Shown: positions 1 to 9,370, counted from the stretch's first letter. The stretch: 64,000 nucleotides of DNA from CAVXSP01 sp963724645 (GCA_963724645.1 CAVRVJ010000007.1:248001-312000), one strand, 5' to 3'. Numbers and translations are program-made. The notes: generated from the letters alone by a model not told the origin.

Positions 1-755
1 AACGTGACGCGATCGTTCTGCCGAATCGCGCGCATGTCGACGGGCTGGTCGAGGGTCGCGACGAGCGTCGCGCCGTCCGGAATCACCATGGACCCCCAGG
101 ACGACGGCGAATCGTATCGGCCGGAAACTGACCCGCGCGGTCCACTGTAGACGTCCCAATCAGGCGCGTCGGAGATCTTCCGGTACACACTGCGGACCAC
201 CACCGGCTGTCGCAACCGCTCATCGAACAGCTGCCGTGTCACGCGCAGGCTGCTTCCGTAGTCGATCGGTTCGAACGTCACGGTAAAGTCGATCCCTGAC
301 TGACCACGCGTCGACACGTCCAGCCGATCGCCCGACAGACTGGCGCGAGTGGTCAGCGATCGCCCGCTGGGCAACATCTCGGTGCGCGAACGGCCGTCGG
401 CCTCAAAGCTCAGCTGCGGCGCGCGCGACGAGGCGATCGACATTTGCAGGCCAGCGCGCTCGAGCGAAAGAATGTCCGGCGGATCGAGCCGATTCATCAG
501 CCGATCGTGGACTCTCGACCGCTCGGCCACTGGCAGTTGCCGCAGCACCTGATCGGATGCACGCAGCGGGTCGTCACTGCGCGTCCGATCCAGCTCATAG
601 GTCCCAGTCAGCCGCTGGCCGGGCCGGCTTCGGGCGTACTGAGACTGAGACCGATCTTGATATTGCGGTGCCGTACGGGCGGCGAGCGGCGGCGCGCTCA
701 CCTGGGCCACCACCAGGGCGCCTGCCCACAGGATCGCAACCCCCATCTTGTTCAT
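1..755 (-). CDS. Hypothetical secreted protein (3' end outside window)
   Basis: An open frame reads leftwards from ATG at 753-755 to the window edge, about 251 codons without a stop. A strong GGAGGG ribosome site lies just upstream of the ATG. The N-terminus (MNKMGVAILWAGALVVAQVSA) looks like a signal peptide, followed by an Arg/Gln/Ser-rich linker. The phrase 'LTGTYELDRTRSDD' around residue 50 resembles the start of small secreted proteins found in Acidobacteria. I do not recognise a domain. It is divergent from the propeller gene at 1017. Confidence 0.7.
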   Translation of the reverse strand, partial: MNKMGVAILWAGALVVAQVSAPPLAARTAPQYQDRSQSQYARSRPGQRLTGTYELDRTRSDDPLRASDQVLRQLPVAERSRVHDRLMNRLDPPDILSLERAGLQMSIASSRAPQLSFEADGRSRTEMLPSGRSLTTRASLSGDRLDVSTRGQSGIDFTVTFEPIDYGSSLRVTRQLFDERLRQPVVVRSVYRKISDAPDWDVYSGPRGSVSGRYDSPSSWGSMVIPDGATLVATLDQPVDMRAIRQNDRVT

Positions 756-1016
756 GGCTAATCCCTCCGATGTTGAACTTTTCAAGAATCAGACCAGGGT
801 GTCGGAGCCGCTCTGTCGCGTCCGGCCGACCCTGCGTCGTCCGGATCTCGAGACATCTGTCGGCTGATGCGGCCGCGGCGCCCGAGTGGACTGTTTCGAT
901 GCAGCGCTGGCGCCTTGCCGTGGCGTTAATGTAGGCACCGGCGCGAGTCCTGAGTATGATGTCGCCTTGTGCGGCACCGGCGCCGCGTTCCTTGAACACT
1001 TGAACCGGAGGCGGTC

Positions 1017-2600
1017 ATGAAGACGAAACGTTGGCTGGCGGCGGTCGGCGTGGCTCTCGCGGTTGGCGCAGGAGGAACCCATGTCCCTCTGTCGGCCGCA
1101 CCGCCGATGGGCCTCTTCACGGAAAGCAGCGACGTCGGCACGCCGTCCACATTGGGACCCGGCTCAGCCGCGTTCGACACGGCCAGACAGGTCTACGCGA
1201 TCTCCGGCGGCGGCGAGAACATGTGGGCGAACGCGGATCACTTTCACTATTTGTGGAAGAAGGTGTCCGGCGACGTGACGCTGGAGGCCACGTTCCAGTT
1301 CGTGGGCAGCAAGCCCGCGACGGGCACGCCCGTCGGCCACCGCAAGGCGTGTCTGGTCGTCCGGCAGACGCTCGATGCGGATTCCGTCTACGCTGACGCG
1401 GCCGGTCATGGCGACGGCTTGACGTCGCTGCAGTGGCGTGACAGCAAGGGCGGAGTCACGCACGAAGTGCAATCCAACGTCGTCGGCCCGAGGCGGCTGC
1501 GGATCGAGAAGCGTGGCAGTTACGTCTCGATGTCCGTCGCGGCGCCAGGTGAAGCCCTGCAGCCGGCGGGCGGCGCGGCGCGAGTGGAGTTCACGGGCGA
1601 CTTCTACATCGGGCTCGGCGTCACGTCGCACGATACAGGGCGCATCGAGACCGCCGAATTCTCGGGTGTCGCGCTGACGACGCCGCCGCCGGCGGCGGCC
1701 GGCGCGCCGATGAGCGTCGTCAACACGCTCGAGACGATCAACGTGCAATCGGGCGATCGCCGCGTCGCCTATGTCCTCACGCAGCCGGGGCGCTTCGAGG
1801 CGCCAAACTGGTTCCCCGACAACACGAACACGCTGTATTTCAACAACAACGGCAAGCTGTACAAGGTGCAGGCCGAGCCTCCGGGCACACCGCCGAATCC
1901 CAATCGCCTGAAAGTGCCCGAGCCGGTCGATCTCGGGATTCTCACGCGCATCAACAACGACCACGGGGTCACGTTGGACGGCAAGCTCTGGGCCATCAGT
2001 GATCAGTCGCAGACGGTGAACGGGCAGCGGCCGTCGCTCATCTATACCGTGCCCGTCGGCGGGGGCGAGGCCAGGCGTCTGACCGAGCAGGGGCCGTCCT
2101 ACTTCCACGGCTGGTCTCCGGACGGCAAGACGCTCGCCTACTGCGCGCAGCGGAACGGCAATTTCGACGTCTATACGATCTCCGTGAACGGCGGTCCGGA
2201 AACCCGTCTGACCACCGCCGAGGGGAAGGACGACGGCCCCGAGTACTCGCCGGACGGGCAGTACATCTATTTCAATTCCGAGCGCACTGGCTCCATGCAG
2301 ATCTGGCGCATGAAGGCCGACGGGTCCGCGCAGGAACAGATCACGAAGGACGTGGACGTCGAGAGCTGGTTCCCGCACATCTCACCGGACAACAAGTCCA
2401 TCGTGTTTCTGACGTACGACAAGGGCGCCGGCGATCATCCGGAAAACAAGGATGTCGCGCTGCGAATGATGGATATGGCCACGCGGAACGTGAAGGTGCT
2501 CGCCCGGTTGTTTGGAGGGCAGGGCACCATCAACGTGTCCTCCTGGTCGCCGAACAGCCGCTATTTCGCGTTCGTGACATATCAACTCGTGGCGCAATAG
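1017..2600 (+). CDS. Secreted TolB/PD40 beta-propeller protein with N-terminal ConA-like domain
   Basis: 527 aa with an N-terminal signal peptide (about residues 1-28) and a GGAGG ribosome site at about 1006. Residues 35-220 resemble the DUF1349/concanavalin-like fold ('FHYLWKKVSGDVTLEATF'). Residues 230-520 hold PD40/WD40-like repeats with the usual 'SPDGKTLAYC', 'SPDGQYIYFNSERTG' and 'SPDNKSIVF' blades, as in TolB and DPP-IV N-terminal propellers. No peptidase domain follows, so it is probably a periplasmic binding or sensing protein. It lies 20 bp upstream of the histidine kinase and may be co-transcribed with it; a role as the kinase's sensory partner is only inference. Confidence 0.8.
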   Translation: MKTKRWLAAVGVALAVGAGGTHVPLSAAPPMGLFTESSDVGTPSTLGPGSAAFDTARQVYAISGGGENMWANADHFHYLWKKVSGDVTLEATFQFVGSKPATGTPVGHRKACLVVRQTLDADSVYADAAGHGDGLTSLQWRDSKGGVTHEVQSNVVGPRRLRIEKRGSYVSMSVAAPGEALQPAGGAARVEFTGDFYIGLGVTSHDTGRIETAEFSGVALTTPPPAAAGAPMSVVNTLETINVQSGDRRVAYVLTQPGRFEAPNWFPDNTNTLYFNNNGKLYKVQAEPPGTPPNPNRLKVPEPVDLGILTRINNDHGVTLDGKLWAISDQSQTVNGQRPSLIYTVPVGGGEARRLTEQGPSYFHGWSPDGKTLAYCAQRNGNFDVYTISVNGGPETRLTTAEGKDDGPEYSPDGQYIYFNSERTGSMQIWRMKADGSAQEQITKDVDVESWFPHISPDNKSIVFLTYDKGAGDHPENKDVALRMMDMATRNVKVLARLFGGQGTINVSSWSPNSRYFAFVTYQLVAQ

Positions 2601-2620
2601 CCGCGCCGAGGCCGGCCGCC

Positions 2621-4843
2621 ATGTATATCCGTCGTCGCCTGATCTCGCTGGTCGGGCTGTCGCTACTGCCGGTGCTGATCTTTTCGACCGTGATGACGGC
2701 GATCTTCTGGCGGCAGCAGCGGCTGGCGTTCGAACAGCAGTTTCTCGAGCGCGTGCGCGCCATGACGCTCGCCCTGGATCGAACGCTCGAAGGGTCGACC
2801 ACGTTGTTGCAGGCGCTGGCGAGCTCGCCTGAGCTGGACCGCGGGGACTTCCGGGCGTTCTACGAGCGGGCGCAGCGCGTTGCCTCCGCCGAACCGCACT
2901 GGGCCACCGTCGCGCTGATCGATCCGGCGACAGGCCGCGAGATCCTGAACCTGCGTCACCCGGTGGGCGAGCCGTCGAACGCGTCGGTGGCCTCGCTCGA
3001 AGCCTTTCAGCGCACGCTCGCGACGCGCGCGCCGGCCGTCTCCGGGCTGGTCCAGTCCCCGCCGCTCCACGCCCTCTCGACAGCTGTCTTCGTCCCCGTC
3101 ATTCGCGAGGCGACAATTCGCTACGTCCTCTATGCCGCGATCGATCAAGATGTGTGGCTCAGATTCCTCTCCTCCTATCCCGTCGCCACGGGTGCGACGA
3201 TGACGCTGGTCGACCTGGACGGGACGGTGATCGCGCGTACCCTGAACAACGATCGATGGGTGGGGCGCCGGTTGACGCCGTCTCAGCTCGAGAGCTCCAG
3301 ACGAATCGCGGAGGGTGCCGACCATAGCGTCGGGCTTGAGGGGCAATCGTTCTACGGGGCGCACAGTCGATCGCGGATTGCCGGCTGGACCGTCGGCACG
3401 GGCGTGCCGACGCGCAGTGTTGAAGCCGCGCTGTGGTGGTCCACGTTCGGCGTGATCGTCGGCGCCGGGCTTTCGATGGTTCTCGCGGTCGTGCTGGCCG
3501 TCAGCTTCGGCGCGGGAATCACGCAGCCGGTGACGCGGCTCGTCGCGCGCGTGAGAGCGTTGGCCACCGATCAGCGGCCGCCGACGCTGCCACGCACCGG
3601 CATTCGCGAGCTCGACGAGGTCGCGCAGGCCTTCGATGAGACCGGCCGGCTGCTCGAAGAGCAGGATCGCGAGCGGGCCGAGTTGCTGCGGCGCGAGCGA
3701 GCGGCCCGCGCGGAAGCCGAAGCGGCAAGGATTGAAGCCGAGGCGGGCAACCACGCAAAAGACGAATTCCTGGCCATGCTCGGGCACGAGTTGCGTAACC
3801 CGCTGGGCGCGATTGGCACGGCCGTCCACGTCCTGGAGTTTCCAGGGGCCGCCGCCGATCACCGCGCCGGCGCTCAGGGCGTCATCAAGCGGCAGGTCGC
3901 GCACCTGACGCGCCTCGTCAACGACTTGCTCGAGGCCAGCCGCATCGCCACCGGCAAGATCGTGCTCGACTGTGGACCCATGAACCTCGAGCCGATCGTC
4001 AGGCGGTGCCTGGCCACGATTGAGGCTGGCGGTCGAACGCAGTCCTATCGCGTCGATCTGGACCTGCAGCCGGCCTGGGCCAACGCAGACGACACGCGAA
4101 TCGAGCAGGTCGTGACGAACCTGCTGACCAATGCCTTCAAGTACACGCCCTCGGGTGGCCGAGTGGCCATCAGCCTGCGGACCGAAGGAGACGACGTCGT
4201 CTTTCGCGTCAGCGACAGCGGCGTAGGGATTGCGCCGGAGATGCTGCGGCGGGTCTTCGATTTGTTCGTGCAGGGCGACCGCACGCTCGAGCGATCCCAG
4301 GGCGGTCTGGGCATCGGCCTGACCCTGGCGCGCCGCATCGTCGAGTTGCACGGCGGCACCGTCACTGCCGAGAGCGCAGGAACGGGACAGGGCAGCACAT
4401 TCACGGTCAGATTGCCGCGCGTTTCGCCGCTGATAGCGGCCCAGCCGAAGATCCCCGTCCTCTCGCGCGAGCGCCCTCGGCGCATTCTCGTTATTGAAGA
4501 CAACGCCGATGCGCGGGAGATGCTGTGCGAGGCGCTGCAATCGGCCGGACACGACGTGCATCAAGCGGTCGATGGTCCGGGCGGCGTCGAAGCGGCGGGG
4601 CGACTCGCGCCGGACGTCGTCCTCATCGACATCGGCCTGCCCGGATTGGACGGATATGCCGCCGCCAGGTGCATTCGTCAGGCGGCGGGCCTCAGGCCGC
4701 TGCTGATCGCCGTGACGGGATACGGGCGGCCTGAAGATCGCGAGCGTGCGCTGCAGGCCGGCTTCGATCTGCACCTGACCAAGCCCGTGGATCCGTTTCA
4801 GCTGCTGCAACTCATCTACGACGGCGCTGCGGCCTCTGCATGA
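2621..4843 (+). CDS. Hybrid sensor histidine kinase/response regulator
   Basis: 740 aa inner-membrane kinase. A first membrane helix (about residues 7-30) is followed by a roughly 240-residue periplasmic cache-like sensor and a second helix (about 273-297). Then come a HAMP and coiled-coil segment rich in Glu/Ala/Arg (300-375) and a HisKA box 'HELRNP' with the phospho-accepting His at residue 389. The HATPase domain has an N box near residue 505 and G boxes 'DSGVGIAPEM' and 'GGLGIGLTLARRI'. A C-terminal receiver (about 620-740) has the phospho-acceptor Asp670 in 'LIDIGLPGLDG' and the conserved 'TKP'. No output domain or cognate regulator is adjacent, so the downstream target is unknown. Confidence 0.92.
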   Translation: MYIRRRLISLVGLSLLPVLIFSTVMTAIFWRQQRLAFEQQFLERVRAMTLALDRTLEGSTTLLQALASSPELDRGDFRAFYERAQRVASAEPHWATVALIDPATGREILNLRHPVGEPSNASVASLEAFQRTLATRAPAVSGLVQSPPLHALSTAVFVPVIREATIRYVLYAAIDQDVWLRFLSSYPVATGATMTLVDLDGTVIARTLNNDRWVGRRLTPSQLESSRRIAEGADHSVGLEGQSFYGAHSRSRIAGWTVGTGVPTRSVEAALWWSTFGVIVGAGLSMVLAVVLAVSFGAGITQPVTRLVARVRALATDQRPPTLPRTGIRELDEVAQAFDETGRLLEEQDRERAELLRRERAARAEAEAARIEAEAGNHAKDEFLAMLGHELRNPLGAIGTAVHVLEFPGAAADHRAGAQGVIKRQVAHLTRLVNDLLEASRIATGKIVLDCGPMNLEPIVRRCLATIEAGGRTQSYRVDLDLQPAWANADDTRIEQVVTNLLTNAFKYTPSGGRVAISLRTEGDDVVFRVSDSGVGIAPEMLRRVFDLFVQGDRTLERSQGGLGIGLTLARRIVELHGGTVTAESAGTGQGSTFTVRLPRVSPLIAAQPKIPVLSRERPRRILVIEDNADAREMLCEALQSAGHDVHQAVDGPGGVEAAGRLAPDVVLIDIGLPGLDGYAAARCIRQAAGLRPLLIAVTGYGRPEDRERALQAGFDLHLTKPVDPFQLLQLIYDGAAASA

Positions 4844-4921
4844 CCTTGCCGCAGCCCCCGCGGCGGGTGGTATTCTGCGGCCCGGCGGCCGTACCACCTC
4901 GAGCCGGAAGGAGTGAGAACC

Positions 4922-5815
4922 ATGGAACGGAAAAAGGCGTCTGACTTTCCGCAGGAACTGCTGGATGAGTTTCACCTCTACGTGCATGGCGACATCGACC
5001 GCCGCACGTTTCTCGAGCGCGCCAGAAAGTTTTCCGTGGGCGGCCTGACCGCGGCGGGACTTCTGGAGGTGCTCAAGCCGAACTACGCCTGGGCGCAGCA
5101 GGTGCCGAAGGACGACAAACGGATCCAGACCGAGTACGCCACGGTACCGTCGCCGCAAGGCAACGGATCGATCAAGGGCTATTTCGTGCGCCCGGCCGGC
5201 GCGCCGGCGGCCAAACACCCGGCGGTGCTCGTCGTTCACGAGAACCGGGGTCTCAATCCCTATATCGAGGATGTCGCCAGACGCCTGGGGACCGAAGGTT
5301 TCCTCGCGTTTGCCCCCGACGGCCTGACCTCCGTCGGCGGGTATCCGGGAGATGACGAGAAGGGCGGCACTCTGTTTGGACAGGTGGACCGCAACAAGAT
5401 GACCGAGGACTTCGTGGCGTCAGCGGGCTGGCTCAAGGCCCGGCCCGACTGCACGGGGAAGGTCGGAGCCGTCGGATTCTGCTTCGGCGGCGGCATCGCG
5501 AACACGCTGGCGACACGCTTGCCGGATCTTGGCGCTGCGGTAGCGTTCTACGGCGCGGTGCCGGCGCCTGCCGACATCGCCCGAATCAAGGCCCCTGTCC
5601 TCGTGCATCACGGCGAACTCGACACGCGCCTGGCCGCAACCTGGCCCGACTACGACAAGGCGTTGACTGCCGCCGGTGTGCCGCACGAGGGCTATATCTA
5701 CCCGAAGGCCAATCACGGCTTCCACAACGACACGACGCCGCGCTACGACGAAGCGGCTGCGAAGCTCGCCTGGCAACGAACGCTCGGCTGGTTCAACAAG
5801 TACCTGCGGAGCTGA
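4922..5815 (+). CDS. Dienelactone hydrolase family protein, Tat-exported
   Basis: 297 aa alpha/beta hydrolase. I chose ATG 4922 because AAGGAG at 4908-4913 sits 8 bases upstream; an in-frame GTG at 4913 overlaps that site. A twin-arginine signal ('RRTFLERARKF', then a hydrophobic run ending 'YAWA') precedes the catalytic domain. The nucleophile elbow is 'GFCFGG', with Cys as in dienelactone hydrolases. The acid is in 'HGELDTRL' and the His in 'KANHGFHND'. It likely hydrolyses a lactone or ester in the periplasm; the natural substrate cannot be told from sequence. A nagB homologue follows 19 bp downstream. Confidence 0.88.
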   Translation: MERKKASDFPQELLDEFHLYVHGDIDRRTFLERARKFSVGGLTAAGLLEVLKPNYAWAQQVPKDDKRIQTEYATVPSPQGNGSIKGYFVRPAGAPAAKHPAVLVVHENRGLNPYIEDVARRLGTEGFLAFAPDGLTSVGGYPGDDEKGGTLFGQVDRNKMTEDFVASAGWLKARPDCTGKVGAVGFCFGGGIANTLATRLPDLGAAVAFYGAVPAPADIARIKAPVLVHHGELDTRLAATWPDYDKALTAAGVPHEGYIYPKANHGFHNDTTPRYDEAAAKLAWQRTLGWFNKYLRS

Positions 5816-5834
5816 CGCGGCGATTGCCGCGCCC

Positions 5835-6632
5835 ATGGAAGTCATCATCCGGCCGAGCGCGAAGAGCGCCAGCCATCTGGCGGCGCTGCTCGTCGCCAAG
5901 GAACTGCGCGCCAGGCCCCGGCTCGTGCTTGGTCTGGCAACCGGCCGCACGATGGAGAGTGTGTACGCCACGCTGGCGGCCATGCATCGGTCCGAGGGGC
6001 TCGACCTGTCGCAGTGCCGGACGTTCAATCTCGACGAATACATCGGGCTGGCGCCGGGCGATCCGCGCTCGTACCGGCACTACATGCACGAGCACCTGTT
6101 CAGCAAAGTCAACATCGCGCCCGGGAACGCGCGCCTGCCCGATGGCATGGCCGCGGACCTGGGCGCCGAATCAGCGCGCTACGAGCGGCTGATTCAAGAA
6201 GCGGGGGGCATCGATCTGCAGCTGCTCGGTCTGGGCAAGGCCGGCCACATTGGCTTCAACGAGCCACTATCGGCGCTCCGCTCGCGCACCCGCGCGAAAG
6301 CGCTGACGCCGACGACGCGGCGTCAGAACGCGTCGATGTTTGGCGGCGACGCCAGCGCAGTGCCCAAGCGCGCGATCACGATGGGCGTGGGGACGATCCT
6401 CGAGAGCAGGCGTTGTTTGCTGCTCGCCACGGGCAGCGAGAAGGCCAGGGTGCTGGCCGACGCCGTGGAGGGACCGATCACGTCGATGATCACCGCCTCG
6501 GCGCTGCAGCTTCACCCACGCTGTACGGTCATCGTCGATGAATCCTGCGCGAAGAAACTCAAGGGCCGCAAGTACTACCGCTGGATCTTCGAGAACGAGC
6601 CCGAGTGGGCGGAGTTTCAACAGCTCCGGTGA
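5835..6632 (+). CDS. nagB: Glucosamine-6-phosphate deaminase homologue lacking one catalytic Asp
   Basis: 265 aa, the same length as E. coli NagB (266 aa). The start at 5835 gives the family N-terminus 'MEVIIRPSA', although the frame stays open further upstream. Conserved features are the phosphate loop 'GLATGRT', the general base in 'FNLDEY' (Asp67), 'GHIGFNEP', 'SRTRAK', and the C-terminal 'SALQLHP'. The family motif GxxDGHIAFNEP reads 'GLGKAGHIGFNEP' here. Ala136 therefore stands where E. coli has catalytic Asp141, while His138 and Glu143 of the same relay are kept. It may be a slow enzyme, a different sugar-phosphate isomerase/deaminase, or a single-base sequence error (gcc for gac). Confidence 0.88.
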   Translation: MEVIIRPSAKSASHLAALLVAKELRARPRLVLGLATGRTMESVYATLAAMHRSEGLDLSQCRTFNLDEYIGLAPGDPRSYRHYMHEHLFSKVNIAPGNARLPDGMAADLGAESARYERLIQEAGGIDLQLLGLGKAGHIGFNEPLSALRSRTRAKALTPTTRRQNASMFGGDASAVPKRAITMGVGTILESRRCLLLATGSEKARVLADAVEGPITSMITASALQLHPRCTVIVDESCAKKLKGRKYYRWIFENEPEWAEFQQLR

Positions 6633-6660
6633 CGGGGCGGGACGGCCGTTCGCACCGTAG

Positions 6661-7392
6661 TCAGGACCGATGCTTGTATCCCGTCTCGAGTTTTGCTGTG
6701 ACTTCGCGGCGCACGAGCGCCGGCAGCCGCGGGCATTTCTCGAGAAAGGCGCGCACCGCCCGCGGGTCGTGCGGCACGAGCGATCGAAGCGCCCACGACA
6801 GCGCCTTGGCGAGCATCGGATTCTGATCGTCCGCGAGCGCCGCGCAGACCATGAGCGTCCGGCGGGCGTCGCCGCTCCCGCCCCGCGCGGCCACGTTCAA
6901 GGCCACCGTTGAAGCCAGGGCGGTGCGTCTCCACCAAAGACTGGACGATCGACTCCAGCGCCGAAGATCCGCGTCGCTCAGGCGCCCTTGCAGCCAGGCC
7001 GGGCCCGTGATGTAGGCCGCGAAGCCGTCCACCGACGCCCAATTGTCGTTGCCGCGCCCGAGGCGCTCGATGGTTCGGCGCGTCAGCATCGCCATCGCCT
7101 GTGGCCGTCGCGCGAGCAGTTCATAACCGGCTTGCCGGCCTTCGATGCTGCCACGCTTGGCGAGCGCGGCGGCGGTGGCGATCAACCGCCGGTCGGACGT
7201 GTCCTTTAGCTCACGCGCGAACGTCCGCACCACTTTGCGCAAATGCGGGACCGCGACGCCAAGGCATTTGAGGCGGCTGGGCGCATAGCCGTGCGAAAAG
7301 AACTCTCCGCGCTTCGGATTCGCATACCGCGCGAGCGCTCGCTCGACTCGCGCGGCCACGCGATCCGGTGTCAAGGCGTCCGATCCAGCCAT
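6661..7392 (-). CDS. DNA alkylation repair protein, AlkD-like HEAT-repeat family
   Basis: 243 aa, all-helical in appearance with repeated amphipathic helices, as in the AlkC/AlkD DNA glycosylase superfamily. The typical N-terminal phrase is 'YANPKRGEFFSHGYAPSRLKCLGVAVP', and 'RLGRGNDNWASVDGFAAYI' and 'ALADDQNPMLAKALSWALRSL' correspond to the conserved middle and end repeats. Family members excise bulky or cationic N3/N7-alkyl purines. It is convergent with nagB, and its start is 9 bp from the end of the upstream amidohydrolase, so the two probably form an operon. Confidence 0.8.
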   Translation of the reverse strand: MAGSDALTPDRVAARVERALARYANPKRGEFFSHGYAPSRLKCLGVAVPHLRKVVRTFARELKDTSDRRLIATAAALAKRGSIEGRQAGYELLARRPQAMAMLTRRTIERLGRGNDNWASVDGFAAYITGPAWLQGRLSDADLRRWSRSSSLWWRRTALASTVALNVAARGGSGDARRTLMVCAALADDQNPMLAKALSWALRSLVPHDPRAVRAFLEKCPRLPALVRREVTAKLETGYKHRS

Positions 7393-7400
7393 GCTCCTCC

Positions 7401-8702
7401 TCAGCGATTGCCGAGGCGGTACAACTCCGCGGCGTTGGTACGCAGCACGCGGGTCGCAATCTCTCTGGCGCGGTCGGCCGTAATCGCCCGGTCATCGACC
7501 ATTTGTGTAAGCGCCAGCGTGATCGCGCGACGGGTGTTCCGGCTGCCGAGCCACGTCGTCTCTTCCCACCCCAGCCCGGGGCCAAACGGACCGGCGTCCG
7601 TTCCGAACAGGACGTGCTCGGGCGCGATCTCGAGCCACGGCCGAAGGGCGCGCGCCAGTTCGGCCGGCGACCAGAGAAGTTCCATCGCCGACATGTCCGC
7701 ATAGACGTTCGGCTTCTTGATGAGCGCGGCGATCGAGCGCTCGTTGGGAGACCCGCCGTGCAGCAGTACGAAATTCGTGTCCCGCAGGCCCGGATCGTTC
7801 ACGACCGATGACAGGAGCATTGGCGCCGCGCCCTGCTGATCGAAGTAGTCGCCGCAGCCGTCGCCGGTGTGGATCTGCACGGCCATCCCGAGCCTGCCGG
7901 CCTCTCTGGCGATCGCGCGAAAGAGAAAATCCTGCACGGTCTTGTAATCGGCCGCACTCAACGCTCCGGCAGCGCGCGCCCGGCCGTAGATCGCGCTTGC
8001 CGTCTCTCTGTCGGCGGGGGCGAAGTCGAGCGACCGTAAGTAGGCGGCCTCGAACTTGATCGCGGCGGCCGAGCCGCTCTTCTGGCGCGTCAGCACTCCC
8101 GATACGAAGTTCAGATACTGATCGAAAGACGTTGGCACTTCCGTCAGGCCCGCCTGCTGCAGGTACGTCTTCAGCAGCAGCTCCTCGCGTTCCAGAAAGA
8201 TTCGCCGATCGGGCGTTTGCGTCTTCTCGACCGTGTTGTCGAGTGGAAAAAGCAGCGCGTCGTCGTATGGCACCCAGACGAATCTGGGGCCGGTCAGTTG
8301 GGCCGGCATCGTTAGGCGATTGGCCATGACGATCTCGATACCCGCCTGGTCGAGCACCCACTGGAAGTACTTTTCGCCCTCGCGTCTGTGCCTGTCAGCC
8401 TGTGCCTGGGCGGCCGCCCGCAGATCGGCGGCCTCGTCGCTCTTTCCGGAAAATCCGTACAGCATCTTCCACGCGGCGAGCACGTCCGGACCGAAACGGA
8501 CATTGGCCGGCGGCAGCGATCCGCCGGGCAGCAGGTCGCACGGCAGCGCGTCGTAGCCGGTGTCGTGTTCCATATCGGGCGCCACCACGTGCGCGTGGTC
8601 GTCGATGGCGCGAATGGCGTCGACGAACGAAGCCAGGCGCGAATCGATCCGCTGCGGAAGGAACAGCGCGGCGGCGGCCACGAGAACGGGGAGTCGCTTC
8701 AT
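7401..8702 (-). CDS. Amidohydrolase family protein (COG2159-like), secreted
   Basis: 433 aa from ATG at 8700-8702. The longer in-frame extension to 8759 would bury the signal peptide 'MKRLPVLVAAAALFLP', so I used the internal ATG. The metal-binding HxH occurs as 'IDDHAHV' near residue 38. Later come 'AVQIHTGDGCGD' and 'FVLLHGGSP' (metal His region) and 'VLFGTDAGPFGPG' (catalytic Asp), in the order expected for the amidohydrolase-2 TIM barrel. Members include decarboxylases and lactonases, and the substrate is not predictable. It is transcribed with the AlkD-like gene and divergent from the gene at 8783. Confidence 0.85.
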   Translation of the reverse strand: MKRLPVLVAAAALFLPQRIDSRLASFVDAIRAIDDHAHVVAPDMEHDTGYDALPCDLLPGGSLPPANVRFGPDVLAAWKMLYGFSGKSDEAADLRAAAQAQADRHRREGEKYFQWVLDQAGIEIVMANRLTMPAQLTGPRFVWVPYDDALLFPLDNTVEKTQTPDRRIFLEREELLLKTYLQQAGLTEVPTSFDQYLNFVSGVLTRQKSGSAAAIKFEAAYLRSLDFAPADRETASAIYGRARAAGALSAADYKTVQDFLFRAIAREAGRLGMAVQIHTGDGCGDYFDQQGAAPMLLSSVVNDPGLRDTNFVLLHGGSPNERSIAALIKKPNVYADMSAMELLWSPAELARALRPWLEIAPEHVLFGTDAGPFGPGLGWEETTWLGSRNTRRAITLALTQMVDDRAITADRAREIATRVLRTNAAELYRLGNR

Positions 8703-8762
8703 GGCGGTCAATGGGGACGCAGTATACGGCCGCGAGGGCAGGTGACCGTGCCGCGTCAATAG

Positions 8763-8777
8763 CTTTGTGATACAAAG
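8763..8777. promoter_or_regulatory. Perfect dyad CTTTGT-GAT-ACAAAG, candidate operator
   Basis: A 6-bp inverted repeat with a 3-bp centre lies 5 bp before the ATG at 8783 and 60 bp from the divergent amidohydrolase start. TGT...ACA half-sites are typical of PadR-type regulators. No PadR gene is adjacent; one lies at 45.65 kb. Confidence 0.4.
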
Positions 8778-8782
8778 TTAAG

Positions 8783-9370
8783 ATGCCGCTCATGAATCTC
8801 TTCGAGCCTCTGTTCCTTCTCCTGGCGTTGGTGAGTGTCGTCAGTCTGATCGCTGCGGCCGCGGCGGCGATAGGCGGCAACCGGGCGCGTGCGGGACGGG
8901 TTCTGCGACGCCTGGGGATCGGTGCAGCCGGGTATTTCGCGGTGGTGATTGCCGTGTCGATCGCGAGTCCGCCGCGTGTGTACCGTATCGGCGACACGCA
9001 ATGTTTCGACGACTGGTGCATCAGCGTCATCGAGGCAAGGCCGGTGGGGACGCCAGTCCCGACCGTCTATGAGGTGGCGCTGCGGCTCTCGAATCGGGCC
9101 AGGCGCGTGCCGATGGGTGAGAAGGGAACCGTCGTCTATCTGACCGATACGCGCGGCCGCCGCTATGATCCGCTGCCGGGTGCGGATGTGCCGTTCGATA
9201 CGGTGTTGCAGCCTGGGGAATCCGTCGTCGCGAGGCGCCGGTTCCCCGTGGGGGGAGACGCGCAACAACTCGGCCTCGTTTACGTGCACGAGGGCGGGTT
9301 TCCGATCGGCTGGCTCATCATCGGAGAAGGCGGCTGGTTCTCGACGCCGCCGACCGTCCGTCTCAACTGA
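8783..9370 (+). CDS. Hypothetical membrane-anchored protein
   Basis: 195 aa with two N-terminal transmembrane helices (about residues 6-28 and 42-62) and a soluble C-terminal beta-rich domain. The soluble part contains 'GDTQCFDDWCISV', whose cysteine pair could form a disulfide, and 'VVYLTDTRGRRYDPLPG', which is reminiscent of the DUF4352 immunoglobulin-like fold. The domain probably faces the periplasm. I could not assign a function. The start overlaps the downstream edge of the 8763-8777 dyad, which may regulate it. Confidence 0.65.
   Translation: MPLMNLFEPLFLLLALVSVVSLIAAAAAAIGGNRARAGRVLRRLGIGAAGYFAVVIAVSIASPPRVYRIGDTQCFDDWCISVIEARPVGTPVPTVYEVALRLSNRARRVPMGEKGTVVYLTDTRGRRYDPLPGADVPFDTVLQPGESVVARRRFPVGGDAQQLGLVYVHEGGFPIGWLIIGEGGWFSTPPTVRLN

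Noticed and set aside
1164..2378. 404-codon minus-strand frame
   Set aside because: Antisense shadow of the propeller gene, with no ribosome site or domain.
2663..5239. 858-codon open frame on the minus strand
   Set aside because: It is antisense to the histidine kinase and hydrolase genes. It is Arg/Gly-rich with no domain pattern, a by-product of high GC content.
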